The notes under the pieces: generated by a model
What the model was told of the DNA's origin: nothing
Database searches by the model: none
What the model saw: the letters and a program-made list of their open reading frames with translations, nothing else
Source of the DNA: Candidatus Woesearchaeota archaeon
Lineage (GTDB): Archaea; Nanobdellota; Nanobdellia; Woesearchaeales; GW2011-AR4
DNA length: 14,740 bases
Direction: 5' to 3'
Assembly: GCA_018303645.1 (NCBI GenBank)
Contig: JAGVXR010000034.1
Coordinates: 1 to 14,740 of the forward strand
Made by a program: the position numbers and the translations under genes
In this document: positions 5,281 through 11,946 of the stretch, one piece after another
How the letters are laid out: each line of letters starts with the position of its first letter
Position numbering within the stretch: the first letter of the stretch is position 1

Positions 5281-5967
5281 TCATCCTCCTTTTAATATTT
5301 GACCATCTTTTAATTGAACAATTCTTTTTGCATGACTGGCAAGCTTTAAGTCATGCGTTACCATTATGATAGTTTTGCCTTCCTTTTTCCAAAGACTTTG
5401 AAGCAAATTCAAAATATTTGCTCCAGCTACGCTGTCTAAGTTTCCAGTTGGCTCGTCTGCAAGAACTACATCTGGATTATTAGCCAGGCTTCTTGCAATA
5501 GCAACTCTTTGCTGCTCCCCTCCAGAAAGTTGCGATGGCAAATGATTTATCCTGTCGCCAAGACCAACCTTATGCAAGATTTCTGCTGCTTGTTTCTCAG
5601 ATTTATCAGTCGGAATATCCTGAAACTCCAAAGGCAGCATTACATTTTCAACAGCACTTAAGGTAGGAATTAAATGAAACTGCTGGAATATAAATCCAAT
5701 CTTCTGCCCCCTTATTTGTGCCAAATCTGACTCGCTCATTTTCGATATGTCTTTTCCATCCAAAAGAATCAAGCCTTTCGTTGGCATATCTAAACAACCA
5801 ACCAGATTCATCATTGTGCTTTTTCCCGAGCCGCTTGCGCCAGTTATTGCAACAAAATCTCCATGAAGTATTTCCAGACTAACTCCTTTTAGAGCATTTA
5901 CCTCTACTTCTCCCATCTTATAAATTTTCCATACACTATCTAATTTTATTATGGATTTTCTCAGCAT
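5281..5967 (-). CDS. MacB/LolD-type ABC transporter ATPase
   Basis: A 228-aa ATP-binding subunit with all expected motifs: Walker A GASGSGKST (43-51), Q-loop FIFQQFHL (92-98), ABC signature LSGGEQQR (147-154), Walker B VVLADEP (167-173), D-loop NLD (176-178) and the H-loop histidine in MVTHD (H205). The subfamily (V.AL.GVSLEI start, GCLD after Walker A) is the one pairing with MacB-type permeases, which usually couple ATP hydrolysis to export or mechanical work at the cell envelope rather than import. Start: the ATG at 5967 opens the conserved N-terminus (IIKLDSVWKIYKMG). An upstream ATG at 6027 would add 20 atypical residues encoded by operator and TATA sequence. No clear ribosome-binding site. 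First gene of a three-gene operon, divergent from a membrane-bound regulator. Confidence 0.95.
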   Translation of the reverse strand: MLRKSIIKLDSVWKIYKMGEVEVNALKGVSLEILHGDFVAITGASGSGKSTMMNLVGCLDMPTKGLILLDGKDISKMSESDLAQIRGQKIGFIFQQFHLIPTLSAVENVMLPLEFQDIPTDKSEKQAAEILHKVGLGDRINHLPSQLSGGEQQRVAIARSLANNPDVVLADEPTGNLDSVAGANILNLLQSLWKKEGKTIIMVTHDLKLASHAKRIVQLKDGQILKGG

Positions 5968-6004
5968 TTGCGAAATGTTTATATAAATCAAAATATTACC
6001 AAAT

Positions 6005-6024
6005 GAAACTAAGTGAAACGAAAC
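6005..6024 (+). promoter_or_regulatory. GAAAC-repeat operator candidate, exporter side
   Basis: GAAAC occurs at 6005, 6015 and 6020, i.e. GAAAC-N5-GAAAC-GAAAC. Nineteen of 20 bases match 6043-6062. It lies between the shared TATA box and the predicted start site of the exporter operon (near 6003). Confidence 0.6.
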
Positions 6025-6036
6025 CATTTATAAATG
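6025..6036. promoter_or_regulatory. Palindromic TATA box shared by divergent genes
   Basis: CATTTATAAATG is a perfect 12-bp palindrome containing TTTATAAA on both strands. To the right it predicts a start near 6057, just before the regulator ATG at 6066. To the left it predicts a start near 6003, giving a leader of about 36 bases before the ATPase ATG at 5967. Another TATA-like sequence at 5978-5987 is only 20 bases from that ATG and fits less well. Confidence 0.55.
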
Positions 6037-6042
6037 CTTCCT

Positions 6043-6072
6043 GAAACCAAGTGAAACGAAACAAGATGAAAC
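6043..6072 (+). promoter_or_regulatory. GAAAC-repeat operator candidate, regulator side
   Basis: GAAAC occurs at 6043, 6053, 6058 and 6068, so the second copy is extended by one more unit at 10-base spacing. The first 20 bases repeat 6005-6024 with one mismatch, 38 bases away. It covers the predicted start site and start codon of the divergent membrane-bound regulator, as expected of an autorepression site. Confidence 0.6.
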
Positions 6073-6605
6073 CAAAACAAAACAATAAGAGAAGGCTGCA
6101 TTGGGTTGTGACTATTTTATGTTTCATTTATGCTGGAGTAGCTTTAATTTTATTTGTTTACATGTCATATTTTACATATGTAAGAGAGCAGTACCCACCT
6201 CATAGCTTTAGAAACTTAACGCAGACAGGAAATTTTACAGGAGCAGGCTTCAGGCCACCTGCCAGAACAATAACCGCACCATTCTTGGGAGCAATTCTTT
6301 TTGGCTCTGTAGTGTCAATTCTAGCAGGCCTTTCACTAATGAATTTATTGAGAGCCAAAGAAACGAAGGAATTGAAAAAAGAGGTGATTGAATCCATGAT
6401 ACTGCCTGATGAAAAGATTGTAATCAAAGAATTGGAAAGAAGCAACGGTGAAATGACTCAATCAGATTTAGTAAGAAGAACCAAGCTCTCAAAAGTCAAG
6501 GTTCACAGAATAATTAAACGATTGGAATCGCTGGGAATCATAAGCAAATATCCGTACGGCATTACCAATAAGATTAAGCTTGAAAAGAGCCTGTATGATG
6601 GGTAG
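6066..6605 (+). CDS. Membrane-anchored winged-helix transcriptional regulator
   Basis: A 179-aa protein with a basic N-terminus, membrane helix 1 (about 12-37), an external loop of about 35 residues, helix 2 (about 72-95), a charged linker (KETKELKKEV) and a cytoplasmic winged helix (about 113-173). The winged helix has TQSDLVRRTKLSKVKVHRII as helix-turn-helix and the wing KYPYGITNKIKL. It resembles the archaeal two-TM regulators with a C-terminal DUF7343/TrmB-like HTH. Start: the ATG at 6066 fits the TATA box at 6025-6036; a GTG at 6051 would precede the predicted start site and lies inside the repeat. Divergent from the ABC exporter operon, with paired repeats between them, so it probably senses envelope state or a substrate and controls both. 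Sensing mechanism unknown. Confidence 0.85.
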   Translation: MKPKQNNKRRLHWVVTILCFIYAGVALILFVYMSYFTYVREQYPPHSFRNLTQTGNFTGAGFRPPARTITAPFLGAILFGSVVSILAGLSLMNLLRAKETKELKKEVIESMILPDEKIVIKELERSNGEMTQSDLVRRTKLSKVKVHRIIKRLESLGIISKYPYGITNKIKLEKSLYDG

Positions 6606-6623
6606 GTATATTTCAAATCAACA

Positions 6624-6634
6624 ATATTTAAAAA
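6624..6634 (+). promoter_or_regulatory. TATA box of a leaderless promoter for the endonuclease IV-like gene
   Basis: ATATTTAAAAA has its first T at 6625, 31 bases before the A of the ATG at 6656, so the mRNA probably starts at the start codon. There is no Shine-Dalgarno motif next to that ATG. Confidence 0.6.
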
Positions 6635-6655
6635 CATCAAAATTCTCCTTTTTCC

Positions 6656-7486
6656 ATGAATGATTTATTGTTCGGCACAGCAGGCATTCCATTAAGTTCA
6701 AATCCCCGCACAACAACTGATGGCATAAAGCATGTCAGAAAGCTCGGCTTGGGCGCAATGGAGCTTGAGTTTGTAAGAAGTGTCAATATAACAAAAGACA
6801 GGGCTCCTGAAGTGAAAAAGGCTGCTGAAGAAAGTAATGTTGTGTTGACGTGCCATGCGCCTTATTTCATAAACCTAAATTCTCTTGAAAAAGCAAAGAT
6901 AAAGGCAAGCATTGAAAGAATTCTTAATTCTGCAAGAATTGCAAGCTTGTGCGGCGGCTATTCTGTATGCTTTCACTCGGGTTTTTACATAGGCATGGAT
7001 TCAAAAAAGGTTTACGGCACAATAAAGCACAACTTGAAGGAAATTATTTCAACTTTAAAGGACGAAAATAACAGCATCTGGGTGCGCCCAGAAACAACAG
7101 GCAAAGCTACTCAATTTGGCAATGTTGATGAGATATTGCAGTTAAGCACCGAGCTTGATAATGTAATGCCTTGCGTTGACTTTGCGCATTTCCACGCAAG
7201 AACCAATGGAAAATACAATACTTATAAAGAATTTGCAAGCATTTTGGAATCTATTGAAAAAAAGCTCGGCAGGAAAGGCTTGGAAAACATGCACATGCAC
7301 ATTACAGGCATTGCTTATGGCCCAAAAGGAGAGAAAAATCATTTAACATTAAAAGAGTCGGATTTAAAATATGAAGAACTGCTGAAAGCCTTGAAAGATT
7401 TTAATGTCAAGGGGGTTGCCATATCAGAAAGCCCGAATATAGAGGGGGATGCTATGATGATGAAGAAAGTTTATGGAAAATTGTAG
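6656..7486 (+). CDS. nfo: Endonuclease IV-like AP endonuclease (TIM barrel)
   Basis: A 276-aa protein of the AP endonuclease family 2/xylose isomerase-like TIM-barrel superfamily. Endonuclease IV cleaves DNA 5' of abasic sites in base excision repair using three zinc ions. The metal-ligand segments are recognisable: TCHAPYFINL (H67), CFHSGFY (H107), RPETTGK (E146), CVDFAHFHAR (D175, H178), MHMHITG (H215), KNHL (H229) and ISESP (E258). The ligand Asp that normally precedes the DxH histidine by two residues appears to be Lys (K227), so eight of the nine classical ligands are visible. Length is close to the family norm (about 280). Single gene with its own leaderless promoter, convergent with the downstream gene. 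A sugar-phosphate isomerase-type role is less likely. Confidence 0.85.
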   Translation: MNDLLFGTAGIPLSSNPRTTTDGIKHVRKLGLGAMELEFVRSVNITKDRAPEVKKAAEESNVVLTCHAPYFINLNSLEKAKIKASIERILNSARIASLCGGYSVCFHSGFYIGMDSKKVYGTIKHNLKEIISTLKDENNSIWVRPETTGKATQFGNVDEILQLSTELDNVMPCVDFAHFHARTNGKYNTYKEFASILESIEKKLGRKGLENMHMHITGIAYGPKGEKNHLTLKESDLKYEELLKALKDFNVKGVAISESPNIEGDAMMMKKVYGKL

Positions 7487-7578
7487 TTATAAAAATTTCT
7501 TTAACATATTTATTCTCTATTAACTGCAATTAAAAATATGTTTAATAGTATTAAAATCAATTGTCGGCAGAAATATTA

Positions 7579-8682
7579 TTAGGAGTCGGCTCGGAATATT
7601 AGTTGTACCAAATCGTCTTCTCCAATTTTAATTTCTATAGGAGTTAGTGGATCTTGTCCAGGCACTACAAGCTTGACATTTCTATCATCTTTTTTCTTAT
7701 CCTGTCTAATAGCCCCCATAATCTTTTGCTTATCTAAATAATCTGGTATTTCAGTAGGTAGCCCTATTCTTTGTAATAAATTGTTAAGTGAATACAATTC
7801 CTTTTCTGTCCAATGTCCTCTTGAGACAGCGATTCTTCCCTCCTGACTCATACCGATAGATACAGATTCACCATGCAATAATTCATAGTCACTTGCAAAC
7901 TCTACGCCATGACCTATTGTATGTCCAAAATTGAGTATCTGTCTAACACCCTTATCAAATGGGTCTTTATCTACATAAAATGCTTTTATAAGAAGGGAAT
8001 CTAAAACAAATTTTGATAACAATTCGGCATCTTTTCTTAATAAAGCATCTAAACCTTCTTCCAGTTCTCTTCTGAAATGTGGATCAATTGCGCCATACTT
8101 TACTACTTCTCCAAAACTGCTTTTATAAACTCTTTCTGGCAAAGTTAGTGTGGTTTTTGGGTCTACTAAATCCAGAATAGGGTGGTGGAATGCTCCAAAC
8201 AAATTTTTGCCGTGTGATGTATCAACCGCAGTTTTTCCTCCTAAACTACTGTCCACTTGTGCCAATAATGTCGTCGGGAATTGAACATAAGGTACACCCC
8301 TCTTATAACCGGCTGCAGTTAAGCCAACTACATCTCCGACTACACCCCCTCCCAAGGCTATAATCGCGGAGTTTCTTCCATATTCATAAGCTCCAAGCTG
8401 ATCTACCAGTGTACCTACAGTGTCCAGGTTCTTGCTTTGTTCCCCTTCAGGAAATTCAAGTAATTCAACTTGTAAGCCGACATCCCTAAACAACTGTTGC
8501 AATTTGTCACCGTATAATCTTGCTACAATAGAATCTGTGATTATTGCATATCTTCCAATGTCCCTCCTACGTAAAATTTCAGGAGCTTCTTGTAAATATC
8601 CGGCCTTCACAACTACATCGGTAAAACGGGTTCTTACGCCACTTTCTATTGGTTCTGTACCTTGCCTAAATAGTTCATTCAT
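7579..8682 (-). CDS. aroB: 3-dehydroquinate synthase
   Basis: Converts 3-deoxy-D-arabino-heptulosonate 7-phosphate to 3-dehydroquinate, the second step of the shikimate pathway, using NAD and a divalent metal. Motifs in the 367-aa product: GGGVVGDVVG (111-120, NAD binding), FPTTLLAQVDSSLGGKTAVD (135-154), NLFGAFHHP (160-168), and the metal ligands E192 (FGEVVKYG), H254 (NFGHTIGHG) and H270 (LLHGES). Start: the ATG at 8682 lies 28 bases after a TATA box, fitting a leaderless mRNA; an in-frame ATG at 8724 lies upstream of that TATA box and would add 14 residues. Length is normal for AroB. No other aromatic-pathway gene is near. Many archaea make dehydroquinate by a different route, so this bacterial-type gene may have been acquired by transfer. 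Related sugar cyclases are less likely given the motifs. Confidence 0.93.
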   Translation of the reverse strand: MNELFRQGTEPIESGVRTRFTDVVVKAGYLQEAPEILRRRDIGRYAIITDSIVARLYGDKLQQLFRDVGLQVELLEFPEGEQSKNLDTVGTLVDQLGAYEYGRNSAIIALGGGVVGDVVGLTAAGYKRGVPYVQFPTTLLAQVDSSLGGKTAVDTSHGKNLFGAFHHPILDLVDPKTTLTLPERVYKSSFGEVVKYGAIDPHFRRELEEGLDALLRKDAELLSKFVLDSLLIKAFYVDKDPFDKGVRQILNFGHTIGHGVEFASDYELLHGESVSIGMSQEGRIAVSRGHWTEKELYSLNNLLQRIGLPTEIPDYLDKQKIMGAIRQDKKKDDRNVKLVVPGQDPLTPIEIKIGEDDLVQLIFRADS

Positions 8683-8695
8683 AGACCGAGTATAT

Positions 8696-8710
8696 GATAT
8701 AAATTTATAA
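8696..8710 (-). promoter_or_regulatory. TATA box of a leaderless promoter for aroB
   Basis: The minus strand reads TTATAAATTTATATC with its first T at 8710, 28 bases before the ATG at 8682. No ribosome-binding site is seen before that ATG. The position argues against the upstream ATG at 8724. Confidence 0.5.
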
Positions 8711-8740
8711 GCTTTTCCGTTCATAGAAATTTAATTATTC

Positions 8741-9847
8741 TCACCCAAAAGTAAACGTATAAATCTTGAAACCTTTTCCAACAACGTCTATTTGCACTAC
8801 ATGGGTGTCATAATTTTCGGCATTGACTATATTATAAAGCTTGAACTCATTAATCTTTGCAACACTCTTGTTTTGCTGAATGAAGACATCATTGCCCTTG
8901 TTTTTCTCGCTTTCAAACTCGTTGTCCAAAAACACGAAAGCTGTTGAGCCGCTTTCAGAGCCTGCGACAATGTTGGCTTTTTTAGCGTCAAATATGAGCA
9001 AAATTGAGCCGTCATCACTCACTAATTCCATGTTGTCTGCATTGTTTCTCCACTTTCCTTCAAAATAAACATTATTTTGGGTTATTGACAATGGAAATCT
9101 GTAATCAATAACCTGCCCTGACTTTATGCCTTCTGGATTGCCGAAGTTGCCCCTTGAGAACTGGTAGCCAAAGTAAATTTCTGGAGTGTCTATCTTCTGG
9201 AACTCTGGCAGTTCAGACGGCTTGGTTATATTTAGTTTTATTCCGTCTTTTTTGTTAAGCCTTTCCATCCTCTCTTTCAGCAAAGCTTGTATCATCATTT
9301 CTGTTTCCTCATAAGCCCCTTCCCCAATATGGTCGTACCTTATGTAGCCGTCAATGTCAATCAAAAACTTGTGAGGCCAGTACCTGTTCTGGTAAAGGTT
9401 CCATGTAACATAATTGTTGTCTTGGGCAACAGCGTATTTTAATTGGTAGTCATTTACTGCTTTCAGCACATTTTCATATTTTTTCTCAAATTCAAATTCA
9501 GGGGTGTGAACGCCCACAATTACAAGCCCCTCGTCCCTGTACTTTTTATCCCAGTCCTTCAAATATGGCAGGGTTCTGATGCAGTTTATACAGGTGTAAG
9601 TCCAGAAATCAACAAGCACAACTTTGCCCCGCAACTGCTCAATCTTAAGAGGCTCTGAGTTAATCCACTTTTCAATGCCTGCAAAGTCAGGCGCTCTCGG
9701 GTATGCTGAATTTGGGTTATTTTCTTCAATATTTTTATTTATATCAATCTTTGGCTTTTGCGATTCTATGTAAAAGATGGCCGCAGCCACTAAAACCACA
9801 ACTGCAAGAGTTAAAAACGGCTTCCTGATGAATTCGGGCTTTTTCAT
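8741..9847 (-). CDS. DipZ-type membrane-anchored thioredoxin with C-terminal CBM-like domain
   Basis: A 368-aa protein: a membrane anchor (about 11-26), an extracytoplasmic thioredoxin fold with active site FWTYTCINC (C86, C89) and cis-proline in NRYWP (P158), and a C-terminal beta domain (about 215-368) ending KGFKIYTFTFG. The whole layout (WTYxCINC, GVHTPEFEFEK, DNNYVTW, NRYWP, terminal YTFTFG) matches the soluble half of actinobacterial DipZ. There the thioredoxin receives electrons from a CcdA-like membrane domain and reduces exported disulfides. Here that membrane domain is a separate gene, overlapping by four bases (ATGA) upstream, so the two halves are translated together. Last gene of the probable operon. 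Assignment to the DipZ family is strong; the substrates are unknown. Confidence 0.92.
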   Translation of the reverse strand: MKKPEFIRKPFLTLAVVVLVAAAIFYIESQKPKIDINKNIEENNPNSAYPRAPDFAGIEKWINSEPLKIEQLRGKVVLVDFWTYTCINCIRTLPYLKDWDKKYRDEGLVIVGVHTPEFEFEKKYENVLKAVNDYQLKYAVAQDNNYVTWNLYQNRYWPHKFLIDIDGYIRYDHIGEGAYEETEMMIQALLKERMERLNKKDGIKLNITKPSELPEFQKIDTPEIYFGYQFSRGNFGNPEGIKSGQVIDYRFPLSITQNNVYFEGKWRNNADNMELVSDDGSILLIFDAKKANIVAGSESGSTAFVFLDNEFESEKNKGNDVFIQQNKSVAKINEFKLYNIVNAENYDTHVVQIDVVGKGFKIYTFTFG

Positions 9848-10545
9848 GATAAAAGAGAGTACGCAAAAAACCAGTTTGCAACGACATTTAATTTATTTGT
9901 AAATACCAATATGCCCAATACCAACAATAAAATCCCGACAATAATGTTAAAGTATTTCAGCACGGTTGCAGATTTATTGATGATACCAATCGCTTGTGTG
10001 GTGAATAATCCTACCAATAAAAATGGAATCCCCAGCCCAAGCGCGTATGACATCAATAAAACAAAACCAAGGCTAGGATTTGTGACAGCCAAGGCAAATA
10101 CGCTGCCAAGTATTGCGCTCACGCATGGTGTCCAGCCGACTGCAAAGGCTGCGCCAAAAACAAATGATGTAACATAAGTTATGCTGAATTTTTTCTTGAC
10201 TGCAAATTTGTGCTCTCTTTCAAGAAAATTTATTTTTATCAATCCTAAAATATACAAGGCAAATAAAATTATTATAATCCCTCCAATTCTTGAAAGCCAT
10301 GTCTGCACATTGTAAGAGACTCTTTCCAAAATTGTGTTTAATAGAACACCAAGTAATGCAAATATGACAGAAAATCCCAGCACAAATGCAACACTATTCA
10401 TGAATATCTTTAGCCTTGCACCTTGCTGTCCTGCGCTTGTACCAGACAAATAAGCCAAAAAGCCCGGAATCAATGGCAAAACACAGGGGCTTGCAAACGA
10501 GACAATGCCTGCAATGAAAGCTACAATTATTGTTGGTTCTACCAT
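9844..10545 (-). CDS. ccdA: CcdA/DsbD-type transmembrane thiol electron carrier
   Basis: A 233-aa polytopic protein with six predicted membrane helices. It carries the paired cysteines of the CcdA/DsbD-beta family: SFASPCVLPLIPGF (C21) in helix 1 and GWTPCVSAILG (C141) in helix 4. These pass electrons from cytoplasmic thioredoxin to extracytoplasmic partners by disulfide exchange. The length matches stand-alone CcdA. Its stop codon overlaps the start of the DipZ-type thioredoxin, the obvious electron acceptor. The upstream lipoprotein with WCPTC may be a second acceptor. No convincing ribosome-binding site precedes the ATG at 10545, and it starts 21 bases after the lipoprotein gene, so it is likely co-transcribed. 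In other organisms CcdA also serves cytochrome c maturation; no such genes are in view. Confidence 0.93.
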   Translation of the reverse strand: MVEPTIIVAFIAGIVSFASPCVLPLIPGFLAYLSGTSAGQQGARLKIFMNSVAFVLGFSVIFALLGVLLNTILERVSYNVQTWLSRIGGIIIILFALYILGLIKINFLEREHKFAVKKKFSITYVTSFVFGAAFAVGWTPCVSAILGSVFALAVTNPSLGFVLLMSYALGLGIPFLLVGLFTTQAIGIINKSATVLKYFNIIVGILLLVLGILVFTNKLNVVANWFFAYSLLS

Positions 10546-10566
10546 TTTGACTGGATTTTATTTAAT

Positions 10567-11307
10567 CTAAATTTTTCTTAGCTCGTCCAAATACCTTTGC
10601 TTGTCCCATGAATCAGGAGCCTTCAATATTCTTTGCCCGTCTTTTAAGATTACTTTTGTGTGCTGGTAGCTTACCCCAAATTGCTGAGCCAGTGCCTTTT
10701 CATCAGCATCATCATCGCCATCACGGTAATTAACCCTGAAGCCGATTAAATTTGAATCATTTAATTCTTTAAAGGCGGCAAAAGTTTCAGGCTGCTCTGC
10801 CCTGCATGTTGGGCACCAGCTTGCATAAAAGTATAATAAGATTTTCCTTTTCTCGTTAAATGCCTTGTCATAATCCGCCTTGTTGAAGTCAAGGTATTTT
10901 GTTGCCGAGCCTGCAAGCACTTTGCCTAAATAGGAAGCCTCAATCATCCCCTCCTTGTTGTCTTCCATCATTTCCCCCGCCTTCATGAAAGTGCCGTCCA
11001 TCCAGATTGACTCGCCTTCCTTAAGCATAAATGATGTTCCGTCTTTTTTGACTACTTTGCCGTCTGTCATAACTTTTGTTCCATCATTAAGAACTGCATT
11101 TTTTTCCATTGGTGACATTGTTTTTGCTTTTTCATCTACCATGAGCATTTTGCCGTCCTTCATCTCAAAGCCGATTTCAGCCATTTCGCCTGCTTCCTTA
11201 TCCATCATAAAATTTTTTTCAGCAGAATCTGTTGATGTTGTTTTGGCGCATCCAAGCGCTATAACACTTAAAATCAGTAATATGGCAAGAAAATTATTTG
11301 CTTTCAT
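10567..11307 (-). CDS. Lipoprotein: DUF6799-like domain fused to thioredoxin
   Basis: A 246-aa exported protein. A lipobox VIALGC (C20) ends the signal sequence. Residues about 44-112 are a Met/Lys/Gly-rich repeat domain (GKMLMVDE..., VMTDGKVVKKDG, SIWMDGTFMK) resembling DUF6799. Residues about 135-246 are a thioredoxin fold with active site ASWCPTC (C165, C168). The segment that normally holds the invariant cis-proline reads VSYQHTKVI, with H216 in place of proline. Start: the ATG at 11307 has GAGGCGA upstream. It lies between the 3-TM gene and CcdA, so it probably receives electrons from CcdA outside the membrane. The methionine-rich domain could bind a metal such as copper; that is inference. 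The lipobox suggests a lipid anchor, but archaeal lipidation is predicted, not shown. Confidence 0.85.
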   Translation of the reverse strand: MKANNFLAILLILSVIALGCAKTTSTDSAEKNFMMDKEAGEMAEIGFEMKDGKMLMVDEKAKTMSPMEKNAVLNDGTKVMTDGKVVKKDGTSFMLKEGESIWMDGTFMKAGEMMEDNKEGMIEASYLGKVLAGSATKYLDFNKADYDKAFNEKRKILLYFYASWCPTCRAEQPETFAAFKELNDSNLIGFRVNYRDGDDDADEKALAQQFGVSYQHTKVILKDGQRILKAPDSWDKQRYLDELRKI

Positions 11308-11316
11308 TTTATCGCC

Positions 11317-11604
11317 TCATTCCCATGTTATTTTCAGCAAAATCATGAATCCAACTGCCTGAAGCAATGTAAGAATGAATACGTGAACTTCCACTTCAGG
11401 AGCATAATACTCCATCATTATTATGTAGTAATAAAGCGAGACTAAATTTTGGACAAGGAACAGCAATGCAAAGAGGAACAATCCAATGGTGAATTTTGAC
11501 TTTGCCTGCTTCAGGTTTTTGTAGTATACATAAAGCAAGCCCAGCAGAAAAATAGTGGAAACGGCAGTGATTGCAGTTGTGACATTCATTATCAATGATT
11601 CCAT
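11317..11604 (-). CDS. Small three-helix membrane protein next to an ArsR-like regulator
   Basis: A 95-aa protein with three predicted membrane helices: about 7-25 (ITAVSTIFLLGLLYVYY), 35-58 (FTIGLFLFALLFLVQNLVSL) and 70-93 (VHVFILTLLQAVGFMILLKI), separated by a basic loop (KNLKQAKSK) and an acidic loop (EYYAPEVEVH). I do not recognise a named family with confidence; small 3-TM proteins beside ArsR-type HTH genes are frequent in archaea. Start: the ATG at 11604 is preferred over a TTG nine bases upstream; an ATG at 11589 is possible. It follows the regulator by 27 bases and precedes the thioredoxin lipoprotein by 9, so it belongs to the operon. It may be a membrane partner of the regulator or of the thiol relay; this is inference. 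Confidence 0.75.
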   Translation of the reverse strand: MESLIMNVTTAITAVSTIFLLGLLYVYYKNLKQAKSKFTIGLFLFALLFLVQNLVSLYYYIIMMEYYAPEVEVHVFILTLLQAVGFMILLKITWE

Positions 11605-11631
11605 GAAAATCAAGAAACAAGACTTATTTAT

Positions 11632-11916
11632 TTACTTTTTCCCAAATTGAGCCCAAATTTCATTGAAAATGTGGATATTAGCCTCCATGAACTCTGACAA
11701 GAAATAGACAGCACCGTAATTTCCCTTGTTTATTGGAGAGATTATGCTGTTCTTCTCAAGAACCTCAAGATGATGCCTTATGGTTTTGTAGTCAAGCCCC
11801 AGGATTTCTGCAATTTTGTTGGCATTTGAAGGAGTTTTTCTCAGAAAATATATTATTCTGCCCCTGGTTTCGCCTCCTTTTGTCCCTGCTATAAGATACC
11901 AAAGCAGATTCTTCAT
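11632..11916 (-). CDS. ArsR-like winged-helix transcriptional regulator
   Basis: A 94-aa single-domain winged helix: GGETRGRIIYFLRKTPSNANKI leads into the HTH AEILGLDYKTIRHHLEVLEK (about 36-55) and the wing IISPINKGNYGAVYFL. The pattern is the archaeal ArsR-like type that binds DNA as a dimer. Only one cysteine-free core is present, so no classical ArsR metal site is visible. The ATG at 11916 is 29 bases after a TATA box, so the message is probably leaderless and the regulator starts a transcript of its own within the operon. It precedes the 3-TM protein, lipoprotein, CcdA and DipZ genes and probably controls them. Signal unknown; redox or envelope stress is a guess from context. Confidence 0.88.
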   Translation of the reverse strand: MKNLLWYLIAGTKGGETRGRIIYFLRKTPSNANKIAEILGLDYKTIRHHLEVLEKNSIISPINKGNYGAVYFLSEFMEANIHIFNEIWAQFGKK

Positions 11917-11937
11917 CTAGAGATGATTTTTTTGATG

Positions 11938-11946
11938 GTTTTTAAG
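11938..11946 (-). promoter_or_regulatory. TATA box of a leaderless promoter for the ArsR-like gene
   Basis: The minus strand reads CTTAAAAAC with the first T at 11945, 29 bases before the ATG at 11916. The box overlaps the end of the FTR1 gene, so it separates the thiol-relay genes from the iron-permease genes at the transcript level. Confidence 0.5.

Noticed and set aside
5968..6027. Longer ATPase starting at the ATG at 6027
   Set aside because: The extra 20 residues are encoded by the repeat element and TATA-like DNA and precede the conserved N-terminus of the family.
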